A stretch of DNA of 64,000 bases from Paraglaciecola polaris LMG 21857 (GCF_000315055.1 NZ_BAER01000017.1:62001-126000), one strand, 5' to 3'; counted from the stretch's first letter, positions 8,385-17,999 are shown. Notes: generated from the letters alone by a model not told the origin. Numbers and translations are program-made.

Positions 8385-9212
8385 CTATAGCGGACTTGGC
8401 GTCGCTTGCAACCAATTGAGCGAGTCATATGCCGTTGTCCCACACGTCACGTGCAAGGTATACGCATGACGAGATTTAGACGATCGATTTGGCGCACTAA
8501 AATGCGGTAAAAGACCATCAAATACCACCAACGAACCTTTTTTTACTTCCAGCGGCTTGGCATTTTCGTCTTTTGGCCAGGGTGTTCCATCAAGCACCTT
8601 AAGCTCAGTGCTATCATCCGCAAAACGAATAAACTGTTCACGTAATGGAGTATCACTGCCATCAGCTTTAATTTGTAAACAACCATTTTCGATGGTGGCA
8701 TCTTCCACCGCAAACCAAAAGGTAATCACTGACAGTGGTGCACTTAGAAAGTAAGTTGCGTCTTGATGCCAGCGAATAACACCGCCTATCTTTGGTTGCT
8801 TAAAAATATACATTGATTGGTGAATTTGCGGTTTAATTAAACCCACATCTCGTGCTACCTGACTGATACGTGGATCATGGCTGAACGCTTTAAACACGGG
8901 ATTTAACGTATGAAGGGCATGACCAACTTTGTTGATACTGACCGCTTTGGCTTGCTTTAATTGCCCTTTTTCATCAAACGCTTCCTCTTCAAAGAAACAG
9001 CGAACTTTATCACCTGATTGCAAAAAGTAGTCATCTCGGGTCTTGCTGTGATCTTGGGTAGAGAAAATTGAACGAGTTGACCTTGGATCAAACTGCTCCA
9101 CAATGTTTTGAGCTTCGTTTTTAAGTGCCACCATTTCAGATCCGCTAAAAATTTCATTTAAAACGAGATAGCCAGTAGATTTAAAACGTTGCTGTTCTTC
9201 ACTGGTTAGCAT
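8385..9212 (-). CDS. phytanoyl-CoA dioxygenase (PhyH) family protein
   Basis: This 275-residue protein is a 2-oxoglutarate/Fe(II)-dependent oxygenase of the PhyH family. The iron-binding triad is His149 and Asp151 (RWHQDATYF) with His237 (LLPHFSAP); Arg248 is a good candidate for 2-oxoglutarate binding. The length is normal for the family. Bacterial members hydroxylate diverse small molecules and secondary metabolites; eukaryotic relatives act on branched acyl-CoA. The natural substrate cannot be named. It stands alone between ppiC and a diguanylate cyclase locus. Confidence 0.86.
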   Translation of the reverse strand: MLTSEEQQRFKSTGYLVLNEIFSGSEMVALKNEAQNIVEQFDPRSTRSIFSTQDHSKTRDDYFLQSGDKVRCFFEEEAFDEKGQLKQAKAVSINKVGHALHTLNPVFKAFSHDPRISQVARDVGLIKPQIHQSMYIFKQPKIGGVIRWHQDATYFLSAPLSVITFWFAVEDATIENGCLQIKADGSDTPLREQFIRFADDSTELKVLDGTPWPKDENAKPLEVKKGSLVVFDGLLPHFSAPNRSSKSRHAYTLHVTCGTTAYDSLNWLQATPSPL

Positions 9213-9281
9213 GATTTTCTTCCTAGGTTAAATGTTAATAAATTTTACTTAAAACAAGATATTGCCATAAATTGAGCCGTT

Positions 9282-10292
9282 CTAGATAGGGTTTTTATGA
9301 TGCGCTTGTTTGACCTTGTACATGGCTTGGTCGGCTTGTTTGAGCATATCACTGACGCTCCTTTGCACCTCACTAAACACCACGCAACCAACGCTAGCAG
9401 TTACGTTAATTTGGCCACTATCGGTATGAATATTAATATTTGTCAGACGACCCGTAAGCCGCTCTTCGAGAGCCCGTGATTGCGCCTCTCCGTCAAATTT
9501 TGCCAAGCCTACAAATTCGTCTCCCCCTAGACGACCCACCGCATCTTGATCACGCATTTGCTTTCGAATAATTTTAGCCAATATACGTAACACATCATCC
9601 CCCACCTGATGGCCATAACAGTCATTTATCTGTTTGAAATTATCCAAGTCGATATACAACAAACACAATATGCCACCGTTATCTTGATGCGCTTTAAGCA
9701 TCTTATTTGCTGAATTTTCCCATCCTCTACGATTAAGTAGTTCACATAAGGGATCGGTCATCGCTTGAGCCTGGGCTAAAATTTTATCTTGGTTGATGCC
9801 CTTTATCCGTTCAGAGGTTGCGATGGCCAGTAAAAAAGTTTCAACGGCAAATGAAAAAATCAGTCCGTAACGCTGTAAAAAAGGGCTCACATCCCCCAGC
9901 CATATACGAAAAATCATGGCGCTCAGAACTATACAAGAGGCAAGTAGAACAAGGCGTGCGGTATGTACTCTAACGTAAACCGCACAACTTATTAAACCAA
10001 ACGTAAATGCCATTAACCCAAAGGTCAAACGAGCCATAATGGTAGCGAGCCAAGCGAACCACTCCCCTCTTGGCATAAATAGGAGGGCGATAGAAATACC
10101 TAAAACGAGTCCTGCAGGGTACAAAACCGTTATGCGCGTTATTAAAGGCCAGCGGCCTTGCAAGTCTAATAACGAAACAACAAAAAAAGTGCCGGAAAAT
10201 ACCGTCAGCCCAGCAAATAATAGCTTCACCTGTCGAGTACTTAGTATTGTCGCGTCAAAAAATAAGTGTAAGTTGCCTTCTTGTAATAAAAA
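9282..10292 (-). CDS. diguanylate cyclase, C-terminal part of a frameshifted 7TM-DISM-GGDEF gene
   Basis: This reading frame carries most of a seven-transmembrane sensor domain (several hydrophobic helices) and a complete GGDEF domain. The GGDEF domain begins at TDPLCELLNRRGW, has the active site RLGGDEF, and carries an RDQD inhibitory site exactly five residues before GGDEF. It should make cyclic di-GMP and be feedback-inhibited. The frame has no plausible start of its own. It joins the upstream fragment (10241-10918) across a run of seven T (minus strand; 10288-10294). One extra T would give ...CAGMFFLLQEGNLHLFFD, a sensible 7TM-DISM helix. An open frame does extend to 10391, but those extra residues overlap the conserved upstream frame and are unlikely to be used. 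This is either a pseudogene, a phase-variable gene or a sequencing error. Confidence 0.8.
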   Translation of the reverse strand, partial: FLLQEGNLHLFFDATILSTRQVKLLFAGLTVFSGTFFVVSLLDLQGRWPLITRITVLYPAGLVLGISIALLFMPRGEWFAWLATIMARLTFGLMAFTFGLISCAVYVRVHTARLVLLASCIVLSAMIFRIWLGDVSPFLQRYGLIFSFAVETFLLAIATSERIKGINQDKILAQAQAMTDPLCELLNRRGWENSANKMLKAHQDNGGILCLLYIDLDNFKQINDCYGHQVGDDVLRILAKIIRKQMRDQDAVGRLGGDEFVGLAKFDGEAQSRALEERLTGRLTNINIHTDSGQINVTASVGCVVFSEVQRSVSDMLKQADQAMYKVKQAHHKNPI

Positions 10293-10918
10293 AACATTCC
10301 AGCGCAGAGAATATAATAGCAGTAGTGGCGGAAGCGCTTGTCCTTGAGGCTTCGGCCCATAAAATAAAGATAAAAAACTAATGTAATGCATAAACCAAAA
10401 AATAGGCCTAGTAATAAATTATGCCGTTGCCCCTTCAAAGCATAATCTGGCCATTTCTGTAAGGTCACACTAGAGAGGTAGTCTTGCTCAACATTTAGTT
10501 GAATTTCGGCAACAAAACGACCCGATGGTAAAGAAAATGTCAGTTGGTTAGCTGCTAAAGCGCCAACGTCTGATCCCTCAATACGCATGCTGCCGTGGTG
10601 GAGTAAGCGGTCATTTACCACCAGAACACCCGCTTGATTAATATCACAACGTAATATTAACGAGTTTGCAAATTGTAACAGAGGGACTTCAATGCTCTCG
10701 TTTAGCGGTACGTCTTGCTCGAAGTCATTGATCGAGACACTGCACAGATTATGCTCTTGGGCCAAAAGGGAGCTGCTAAATAAGCATAACCAACAGAGTA
10801 AAACAGGGAAAAGTAGCGAATAAGCCCTAGCGCGATAAGGGTAGAAAAAAACGAAGCTTATTAGCCTCAAACAAGACATCAATAATAACGACATGTAAAC
10901 AACACAAAAATACAGCAT
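10241..10918 (-). CDS. 7TM-DISM sensor, N-terminal part of the frameshifted diguanylate cyclase
   Basis: This part encodes a hydrophobic export signal (around SLLFPVLLCWLCLFSSSLLAQ), then an extracellular DISM2-like beta domain of about 130 residues. The first transmembrane helices of the 7TM-DISM module follow (LLLGLFFGLCITLVFYLYFM). The frame runs off into unrelated residues after CAGMFF and stops at 10241, 47 bases past the T7 tract. 7TM-DISM sensors bind carbohydrates or other small ligands in the periplasm and control output domains such as GGDEF. The start is uncertain: none of the ATGs at 10918, 10894 and 10879 has a clear ribosome site. As sequenced, the two parts cannot make one protein without a frameshift. 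Confidence 0.72.
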   Translation of the reverse strand: MLYFCVVYMSLLLMSCLRLISFVFFYPYRARAYSLLFPVLLCWLCLFSSSLLAQEHNLCSVSINDFEQDVPLNESIEVPLLQFANSLILRCDINQAGVLVVNDRLLHHGSMRIEGSDVGALAANQLTFSLPSGRFVAEIQLNVEQDYLSSVTLQKWPDYALKGQRHNLLLGLFFGLCITLVFYLYFMGRSLKDKRFRHYCYYILCAGMFFYYKKATYTYFLTRQY

Positions 10919-11085
10919 AGATAATGTATATACGTTATTTGAGGATTTGCCCGTTTGAAAGCGGATATTAGGCTAAAGTTTGATTTCGACTAAGTATTGG
11001 TTAATTTCACTTAGTATCGCGTTATTTCTAGTTTAGTAATCCCCTCCATATTAAATTATTAAATTAAAACAACTACTTACACACA

Positions 11086-11101
11086 TGGCACAACATCTGC
11101 G
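11086..11101 (+). promoter_or_regulatory. possible sigma-54 (-24/-12) promoter
   Basis: TGGCACAACATCTGCG has the GG and GC pairs ten bases apart required by RpoN and matches TGGCAC-N5-TTGC in nine of ten positions. It sits 48 bases before the ATG of the beta-solenoid gene at 11149, a sensible distance. A match this good is expected by chance a few times per window but rarely between genes. Confidence 0.4.
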
Positions 11102-11148
11102 TAAGCGGTAAGTATAGTTAAAAAATAATTTATCATTAACGAGGGATC

Positions 11149-11727
11149 ATGCCATATCTACTTGCCATTTTGAGTCTATCAACATTGCTATGCAATGCAG
11201 AATTAATAGCTTCAGACAAGAACCTCACCACTACAGACACGATTAACCAAAACATTTTAGTACCCGCCTATAGTCAAATCGATTCACTACATACCATCAA
11301 CGGCAATATTACCCTGCGGTCAGGGGTAAAGGTTAAGCAAATCAACTCCGTTAATGGTCAGATTGAAGGCGATACTGAGCTTAAGGTTACCGCCAATATA
11401 CGCTCAGTGAATGGTAATATCCGCTTAGCGCAAGGGAGTGTCGTTCAAGGGTCGATTAGTAGTATAAGCGGGAGTATTGTACTGAATAATGCGTTGGTGA
11501 CGGGAAATGTCACCACTTACCACGGCGATATTAGACTTAGCGGAGAAACCATTATCAAAGGCGATATCATCATTGGCGCTGCTAATGCGCCATCGAATAC
11601 CAGCTTAGTAGATTATTCTATGCCAACAATATGGATCTCTGACGAGGTTCAGATATTGGGTAGCCTGGTTCTGCTTCAACCCGCTGAATTACATATCACC
11701 AATGCAAGCATTGCCACCGATATTTAA
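11149..11727 (+). CDS. exported beta-solenoid (bactofilin-like repeat) protein of unknown function
   Basis: This 192-residue protein has an N-terminal export signal (MPYLLAILSLSTLLCNA). It then has short repeats of the form hINGNI / VNGQI / VNGNI / ISGSI about 20 residues apart (residues 45-150). Such hydrophobic-x-Gly strand repeats usually build a right-handed beta-helix, as in bactofilins and polymer-forming cytoskeletal proteins, but bactofilins are cytoplasmic. The ribosome site is strong (GAGGG before ATG). The gene lies alone between two c-di-GMP signalling genes and has a possible sigma-54 promoter. I do not recognise a named family; periplasmic or surface scaffold is a guess from the fold. 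Confidence 0.75.
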   Translation: MPYLLAILSLSTLLCNAELIASDKNLTTTDTINQNILVPAYSQIDSLHTINGNITLRSGVKVKQINSVNGQIEGDTELKVTANIRSVNGNIRLAQGSVVQGSISSISGSIVLNNALVTGNVTTYHGDIRLSGETIIKGDIIIGAANAPSNTSLVDYSMPTIWISDEVQILGSLVLLQPAELHITNASIATDI

Positions 11728-11794
11728 TATTTCACCGCTCGTGCCCACAACTCCTTTTAAGCGAACTAAAGACTCGGCAACCTAAACGCCATCG

Positions 11795-14700
11795 TTATGA
11801 CTCATTCGTTAGCCACTTTTTATCGATAAGCGCAAACGTATCTCCCATTGCGACTGGCCTAGAAAAGTAATAGCCCTGCAAGAAGTGACATTCATGTTGC
11901 TTGAAAAATTCGACTTGTTCGAGTGTTTCAATTCCCTCAGCGACACAATACATATCTAAACTTTGTGCCATGCGTAATATGGTTTCAATTAACGCCTCAT
12001 TATTGCTATTTATACCTATATCATCCACAAAGCTCTTATCTACTTTAATCACGCTAAGGGGGAATTCCTTGAGGTATTTTAAAGACGAATAACCCGTGCC
12101 AAAATCGTCCAACGCAATACAAAAACCAACTTCTTTCAAACGTTGCATGTATACAATGGCTTTTTGATAATCCTTCATCAGCGCACTTTCGGTTATCTCA
12201 AAGCGCACAGCATTTACCGGTAATTGGTTAGTGGCTAAAAAAGCAATAATATCGTTAATTGATTGTAATGATTCAAAATGACGAGCAGAAAGATTGATTG
12301 ATAAATAGCCTTTAAAATTGACCTCTTGCCAATATTTAAACATAGGAAGCGCCCGCTCCATCGCTTGTAACGTCATGCTTTCGATCAAGCCCAATTCTTC
12401 TGCCACCGGAATAAAGCGCCCAGGGGAAACTTTACCGGTGTCTGTAAACCAGCGCATTAGCAATTCAAAACCAACAATTTCATTCCGGCTTATATCAACT
12501 ATGGGCTGATAATGATTTTCAAATTTTTGCTGGCTATGGGCAGATTTAAGATCGCTTTCTAAAGCTAATCGCTGTTGCGCTAATACGTTCATTTTTGCCG
12601 TGAAAAATTGGAAATTGCTCCGGCCGTTTTCTTTAGCGTGATACATGGCAATATCTGCGTTTTGCAGCAATTCTTCTGCATTCAGTGCATCCTCTGGATA
12701 TAACGCGATACCAATACTCGATGACACGCTCACCATGTGGTTATCAAGCTGCACAGGGGTGTCGATAATGTTAATAATTTGACTGGCTAAATGAGTAAGG
12801 CCTTCGATGCTTTGCACATGCTCGATAAGTACCACAAATTCGTCGCCTCCAAGGCGGGCAATGGTATCTTCTTTACGTAAAAGGTTAAGTAATCGGGCCG
12901 ATATCTCTTGCAGCAGAGTGTCTCCCGCGCTATGCCCCAAGCTATCATTGACCTGTTTAAACTTATCTAAATCAATAAAAAACAATCCAAGAGTATGGGT
13001 GCCTCTTTGTGCTTGATCGATGGCATGATTTACCCGATCAAGTAACAGCGTTCTGTTAGGTAACCCAGTCAATGAATCGAAATTGGCGAGCTTCATCAAC
13101 GCCTGCTGAGCTTTTTTATGCTCACTGATGTCACTCAAAATGATCAAGTATGAATCTATGTCTGTTACATCATTGATGCTAGCCACCGCTTTAATGTAAA
13201 CCAGCACATCTCTAACTTCGTGGTTGTGTAAAATAATCTGGTCTTCACCGCGCCAATCATCCCCTGCCTTGAGCTCTTTTAACGTAGACCAAAATTGTAA
13301 CAACTCGGTTTCATTACCCCGATAAACATGACGTAGTTGACGGGCGATATCGTTTTGATCGTCAATGCCAAACGTATCACAAAATGCCTGATTTGCCGCC
13401 AGAGGCTCAGTATGTCGGTTACACACCAACACCCAATCTCGCGTATGCTTATATGCTTCACCGAATAAACGTAAGTCTTCCTGTTCGGTGATGCTTTCGG
13501 TAACATTGGTATAGGTGCCAACCACTTTTTGATTACCCTCATTCGCTGATCCGCCTGTGACATTCCCCACATCTCGATACCACAAGCAATGACCTTGCTG
13601 AGTGATCATTCGATAAGTGACATCTAACACCTTGTCCTTGCTACGAATAAACGCGCCCCACTGGCTTAAATAGTGCTCACGATCGCGGTTATGAATAAGC
13701 GCAATATGTTCCTCTCTCGGTACATATTCTAGTTTATCTCGGTAGCCTAGCTCACCAGTGATACGCGATGCGAGCACTTGGTCAGTCCATTCATCCCATT
13801 CCCATACACCGCTATTGCTGGCACGTAAAGCAAGTGATAATCGCGCTTTGCTTTGCAATGCTTCTCTGTGGGCACTGCGCAAACGTTGCGCTTGAAAACG
13901 GCGTCGCTTCCAGACTACGTATAGCACTAGCATAATCAACAAGGCATAACTCAAAAATGCCAAGGGCGATTTCCAAGGCGAATAATCCACCTTGATAAAA
14001 ATGGACGCGCTTGGGCTTATTTCCCCCCCTGACATACCGATAGCCGTCACGCTAAATTCATATGAGCCTGGCTCTAGTTTAGGAAAATAAACATGAGACT
14101 CGTCGGTCAATGGGTAAACGATGTCTCGGGCTCCTGTTAAGCGATATTGATATCGCGTACTGTGGATACTATCGAATTCCAAGGTTGAAAAGCTAATTCT
14201 CAAGCCCAAATCGTCATGCTGCAAATGAACCGTGCTGCCAGATAAGTCGGATAATGCAGAGGAATACTGCACAGAGGAAACACTAATATCCGTTATTTTA
14301 GGTGTCATCGTCGATGACGGGTTACTTGGCAATTGTGCCGGGTCAAACACCACCAAACCTTTTGGTGAACCAAATATCAGCTGGCCGTTAATGAGTTGCA
14401 AATTTGCACCTTGATTAAATTCTTCGTTTATTAAACCGTGACTGTGCCCATAACGCTGCAGCGTGTGGGACCTAGGGTTAAATTTAAGCAGTCCATTGTG
14501 GGAACTAATCCAAATACTCCCATTAGCATCTTGCTGCAAACTATAGATATTATTGGAGGGCAGCAGGTTACTTTTATCGAACAAATAGCGCTGTTCAAAG
14601 GTATCTCCGTCTAAACCAACTAGTCCGTAACCTGGGTAGCTGATCCACAATATATTTTGTGCATCTAACACCCAGCTATCGGCCGCGATATTTGCATGTA

Positions 14701-16378
14701 AGGTGTGATCCAATTGATGAATAGGCATCAGCTTGAGCTTAACTGGATCCCATTGATACAGACCCCCTAGCGCACTCAGCACCAGGTTGTTAGGAGCACT
14801 GGGTAACGAGGGTAAAATACTGTAAAGCAACTTGGTGATAGGCTGAGCATTTAATTCCGTTAGCGCAGTGACCTTATGAGTCACTGTGCTGTAGTGGTAA
14901 ACACCTTGCTCGTAAATAAAAAATAAATCGCCATTTCGATTAACATTTCCCGCAAAAATGTATTCACCAAGAATATTGGGCACTGGCTCACTATCAACCT
15001 TAATTACCTCTAACATTTCGGTATTTATATTAAAACGACGTAAACCATCCCCTGTTAATAGCCACAAATATCCCGTATCAGCGGCTAAGATCTGATGAAT
15101 ACTAGAAGCGGAATACTGAGGCATGTCTTCATCAGACACCATAAATTGGCGAGTGGTAGCCGTTTCGGTATTATAGAAATTTAAGCCGTTATCGGTCCCG
15201 ACCCAATATCCACTTGCATCTGACTGCCATAAACTCCACACGTTGTTGTCGCTAAGGGTCTTGTCAACGCGGCCTCCCGCACGATTAAACACGTTGTGAA
15301 AAACTTGCGAGGTACGCATCCAATGCAGGGCGCCATCCGAGCGAGTCCCCAGCCATAGGTTTTGTTTACCATCGAAGCCTACGTCATATATCACATCTTT
15401 AGACAAGAGCAGCCGACTGTCGGTAGGTCGTAATAAATGACTTATTTGCTGTGATTGTGCATCGTACGTGTAGATACCCTGATCGGTTGGCAGATAAAAC
15501 AGGCTATTGTCGGTGCTGCGAATTCGCCAAATATTGCGGCTCTCAATGAGTGTACTAAGTGGTTCAGGCTGAGTGCCTTGGGTAACAAACTGTTCAATCT
15601 GTGCCAACGAAAGGGTATACAATCCCTTGACTGTGCCTATCATCAAGCGGTCACGGCTGGCGTCCACATACAGTGTCTTTACATTTTTTTGGTCGTCATT
15701 AGCAAAACCTGCAAACAGAAAGCCCAAATCAACGGTTTTTTGTTGTGAGCGCGAATACACCAATAACCCTTCACTGGTGCCTATATACAATAAATCCCCT
15801 GACCACATTAGCGTGCGAATGAAATACCCTTTTTCGATCCGCGCCTGAGACATAGAGAAAACCGTGTTTAGGGCATTAGTTGGCCCGTCGTATGTCAATA
15901 CGTCCTCATCAAACGCAATCCAAATGTTACCCGTTTCGTCCTCAGCGAAAGCATTTGCCCCTTGCTGCCAGTCGGGAATAACCTGTGACTTACGGGCGTC
16001 GACTCGTGTGGCTTTGCCAGTGGTTAAATCAAGCTTGAACACGCCGGCACTAAAGGTCGCGATCCATAAATTTTCATGGCTGTCTTGCCATAAATCATTA
16101 ATCGTTTTTGCACCAAGTGCTGTGCCCTCTGGCTCAATGGCCTCAACTCTATAGCCATCGTAACGATTCAAGCCGGTATCGGTTCCCAACCATAAAAACC
16201 CCTGATTATCGACGTGCAAAACATTAATCGTGTCTTGGCTCAGCCCATTTTCAGTTGTTAATTGTGAAAAAACCGGCGTTTTCAATTCTGGCTTAGATAA
16301 ATCAACAATCGCTACCGCAAAAGCAGAATGGAATAACATCCCTATCCAGCTTACCAAACAACAATACTTACCTAACAT
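11795..16378 (-). CDS. ligand-propeller sensor with PAS, GGDEF and EAL domains
   Basis: This 1527-residue membrane protein has a signal peptide (MLGKYCCLVSWIGMLFHSAFA), then two-component-regulator propeller repeats (GLSQDTINVLHVDNQGFLWL and many WxGTxxGL motifs) and a Y_Y_Y domain. A transmembrane helix lies at about 800-822, then PAS-type domains, GGDEF (active RLGGDEF near 1178) and EAL. The EAL motif reads ELL near 1308, keeping the catalytic Glu, and DDFGTGYSS near 1426 is intact, so phosphodiesterase activity is plausible. Periplasmic ligand binding would set c-di-GMP levels. I start at 16378, where GGAG precedes the ATG; an open frame continues 66 codons further upstream without support. 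It is divergent from the M28 peptidase gene. It shares architecture with the gene at 31970. Confidence 0.9.
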   Translation of the reverse strand: MLGKYCCLVSWIGMLFHSAFAVAIVDLSKPELKTPVFSQLTTENGLSQDTINVLHVDNQGFLWLGTDTGLNRYDGYRVEAIEPEGTALGAKTINDLWQDSHENLWIATFSAGVFKLDLTTGKATRVDARKSQVIPDWQQGANAFAEDETGNIWIAFDEDVLTYDGPTNALNTVFSMSQARIEKGYFIRTLMWSGDLLYIGTSEGLLVYSRSQQKTVDLGFLFAGFANDDQKNVKTLYVDASRDRLMIGTVKGLYTLSLAQIEQFVTQGTQPEPLSTLIESRNIWRIRSTDNSLFYLPTDQGIYTYDAQSQQISHLLRPTDSRLLLSKDVIYDVGFDGKQNLWLGTRSDGALHWMRTSQVFHNVFNRAGGRVDKTLSDNNVWSLWQSDASGYWVGTDNGLNFYNTETATTRQFMVSDEDMPQYSASSIHQILAADTGYLWLLTGDGLRRFNINTEMLEVIKVDSEPVPNILGEYIFAGNVNRNGDLFFIYEQGVYHYSTVTHKVTALTELNAQPITKLLYSILPSLPSAPNNLVLSALGGLYQWDPVKLKLMPIHQLDHTLHANIAADSWVLDAQNILWISYPGYGLVGLDGDTFEQRYLFDKSNLLPSNNIYSLQQDANGSIWISSHNGLLKFNPRSHTLQRYGHSHGLINEEFNQGANLQLINGQLIFGSPKGLVVFDPAQLPSNPSSTMTPKITDISVSSVQYSSALSDLSGSTVHLQHDDLGLRISFSTLEFDSIHSTRYQYRLTGARDIVYPLTDESHVYFPKLEPGSYEFSVTAIGMSGGEISPSASIFIKVDYSPWKSPLAFLSYALLIMLVLYVVWKRRRFQAQRLRSAHREALQSKARLSLALRASNSGVWEWDEWTDQVLASRITGELGYRDKLEYVPREEHIALIHNRDREHYLSQWGAFIRSKDKVLDVTYRMITQQGHCLWYRDVGNVTGGSANEGNQKVVGTYTNVTESITEQEDLRLFGEAYKHTRDWVLVCNRHTEPLAANQAFCDTFGIDDQNDIARQLRHVYRGNETELLQFWSTLKELKAGDDWRGEDQIILHNHEVRDVLVYIKAVASINDVTDIDSYLIILSDISEHKKAQQALMKLANFDSLTGLPNRTLLLDRVNHAIDQAQRGTHTLGLFFIDLDKFKQVNDSLGHSAGDTLLQEISARLLNLLRKEDTIARLGGDEFVVLIEHVQSIEGLTHLASQIINIIDTPVQLDNHMVSVSSSIGIALYPEDALNAEELLQNADIAMYHAKENGRSNFQFFTAKMNVLAQQRLALESDLKSAHSQQKFENHYQPIVDISRNEIVGFELLMRWFTDTGKVSPGRFIPVAEELGLIESMTLQAMERALPMFKYWQEVNFKGYLSINLSARHFESLQSINDIIAFLATNQLPVNAVRFEITESALMKDYQKAIVYMQRLKEVGFCIALDDFGTGYSSLKYLKEFPLSVIKVDKSFVDDIGINSNNEALIETILRMAQSLDMYCVAEGIETLEQVEFFKQHECHFLQGYYFSRPVAMGDTFALIDKKWLTNES

Positions 16379-16619
16379 GCGACTCCGTTTTACAACCTGC
16401 TTGTTACCATCGCCATTGTAACGTGATGTTACATAAATACAAAAAAGCATTAACAAAAAATAGAGAAAATAATGCCACGCTTTATGCTTCGAATAAGCAA
16501 TAAGGTAGCCATTCACCTTTAATAGTGGCGCACTTAACGCATTATCGACGCGAGATACGTGAAATATGGATAACATGGCATTGAATCATCAACGGTTAAC
16601 ATAATAAGAAGAGGTATGA

Positions 16620-17999
16620 ATGAAACGTCTCCCCCTTACCAGCATGACTTTGGCGTTATGCTTTTTAAGTATGCACAGCCAAGCCCAAGTGACCCCTGCC
16701 TATCAAGATCAAGCGCAACTACATGCTATCGCCAAGGCTGTCTCCCCCCAGCGTATTGAACAGGATATCCGTTCACTCGTGGGATTTGGAACGCGTCACA
16801 CCTTGTCTGAAACACAATCTGACACTCAAGGTATTGGTGCAGCACGGCGCTGGATAAAAAGCGAGTTTGAGGATATTTCAAAGGCTTGTGGTGATTGTTT
16901 AGAAGTCTATTATTTATCTAAAAATATAAGTGCAGAAAAACGCATACCAGATACCACGGAAGTCGTCAGTGTTATCGCAATACAACGAGGAAGTCATGAT
17001 CCTAACCGTTATGTGATGATGTCAGGGGATATTGATTCACGGGTATCAGATGTCATGGATGCCACGTCGATTTCCCCCGGCGCGAACGATAATGCATCAG
17101 GCATTGCCGGTACACTAGAGGCGGCTCGTGTACTGAGCAAATATTCATTCTCTGGAAGCATTATTTATGCAGCCCTTTCAGGGGAAGAGCAAGGTTTGTT
17201 TGGTGGCAAAATATTAGCCGAACAAGCACAAAAAGACGGCTGGCGAATTAAAGCTGTGCTCAATAACGACATGATTGGTAATATTGAAGGTATAAACGGG
17301 GTGATCAACAACACGACGGCTCGCATATTTGCTGAGGGCACGCGTCAAACTGAAACCGCAGAAGAAGCACGCAGCAGACGCTTTACCGGCGGAGAAGTGG
17401 ACTCACCCAGTCGTAACTTGGCGCGCTATATTGATTGGATGGCCGACCGCTATATTCCTAATCTAGACACCATGGTCATTTATCGTTTAGACCGATTTGG
17501 GCGAGGTGGTCATCATCGCCCATTTAACGACCTCGGTTATCCAGGCGTACGTATCATGGAAACCAATGAAAATTACCATCGACAACATCAAGATTTACGT
17601 ACCGAAAATGGCATTGAATATGGAGACACGATAAAGGGTGTAAATTTTGCGTATGCAGCAAAGCTAACTGCACTTAATGCAGTATCTTTAGCGGGTATGG
17701 CGTGGGCCCCTTCCCCTCCAGTCAATGTACAAATTAAGGGTGCGGTCCAGCCAAGCACTACATTAAGTTGGGATACTTTGAACACCAAGCAAAATCCACA
17801 ACTAAAAGGATATAAAATCTATTGGCGTTACACCGATGCCCCCCAATGGCAATTTAGCCGTTATGTCGGCAATGTCGATAAGTTCACCTTGGAGAACGTT
17901 GTGATTGATAACTACTTCTTTGGGGTAGCCAGCATCAGTAATGACGGTGCGGAAAGTCCAATTGTATTCCCAGGGGCCGCAGGCGCATTTGGCGAATAA
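16620..17999 (+). CDS. secreted M28-family metallopeptidase with C-terminal FnIII-like domain
   Basis: This 459-residue protein has a signal peptide (LPLTSMTLALCFLSMHSQAQ), an M28 (aminopeptidase-type) domain at about 40-360 and a beta-sandwich fibronectin-like domain at about 365-455. Metal ligands seen are Asp157 (PGANDNASG), the Glu189-Glu190 pair, Asp217 (NNDMIGN) and a His in GGHHRPFND. The first ligand, normally His in a GHxDS motif, is Asp137 here (SGDIDSR), which is unusual. It probably releases amino acids from peptides outside the cytoplasm. The ribosome site AGAAGAGG is good. It is followed by its own terminator and is not part of an operon. Confidence 0.88.
   Translation: MKRLPLTSMTLALCFLSMHSQAQVTPAYQDQAQLHAIAKAVSPQRIEQDIRSLVGFGTRHTLSETQSDTQGIGAARRWIKSEFEDISKACGDCLEVYYLSKNISAEKRIPDTTEVVSVIAIQRGSHDPNRYVMMSGDIDSRVSDVMDATSISPGANDNASGIAGTLEAARVLSKYSFSGSIIYAALSGEEQGLFGGKILAEQAQKDGWRIKAVLNNDMIGNIEGINGVINNTTARIFAEGTRQTETAEEARSRRFTGGEVDSPSRNLARYIDWMADRYIPNLDTMVIYRLDRFGRGGHHRPFNDLGYPGVRIMETNENYHRQHQDLRTENGIEYGDTIKGVNFAYAAKLTALNAVSLAGMAWAPSPPVNVQIKGAVQPSTTLSWDTLNTKQNPQLKGYKIYWRYTDAPQWQFSRYVGNVDKFTLENVVIDNYFFGVASISNDGAESPIVFPGAAGAFGE

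Noticed and set aside
10293-10391. Upstream ATG extension of the GGDEF fragment
   Set aside because: This stretch overlaps the conserved 7TM-DISM frame of the upstream fragment and reads as a shadow.
16379-16576. 66-codon N-terminal extension of the giant sensor
   Set aside because: It would bury the signal peptide; GGAG before 16378 supports the shorter form.
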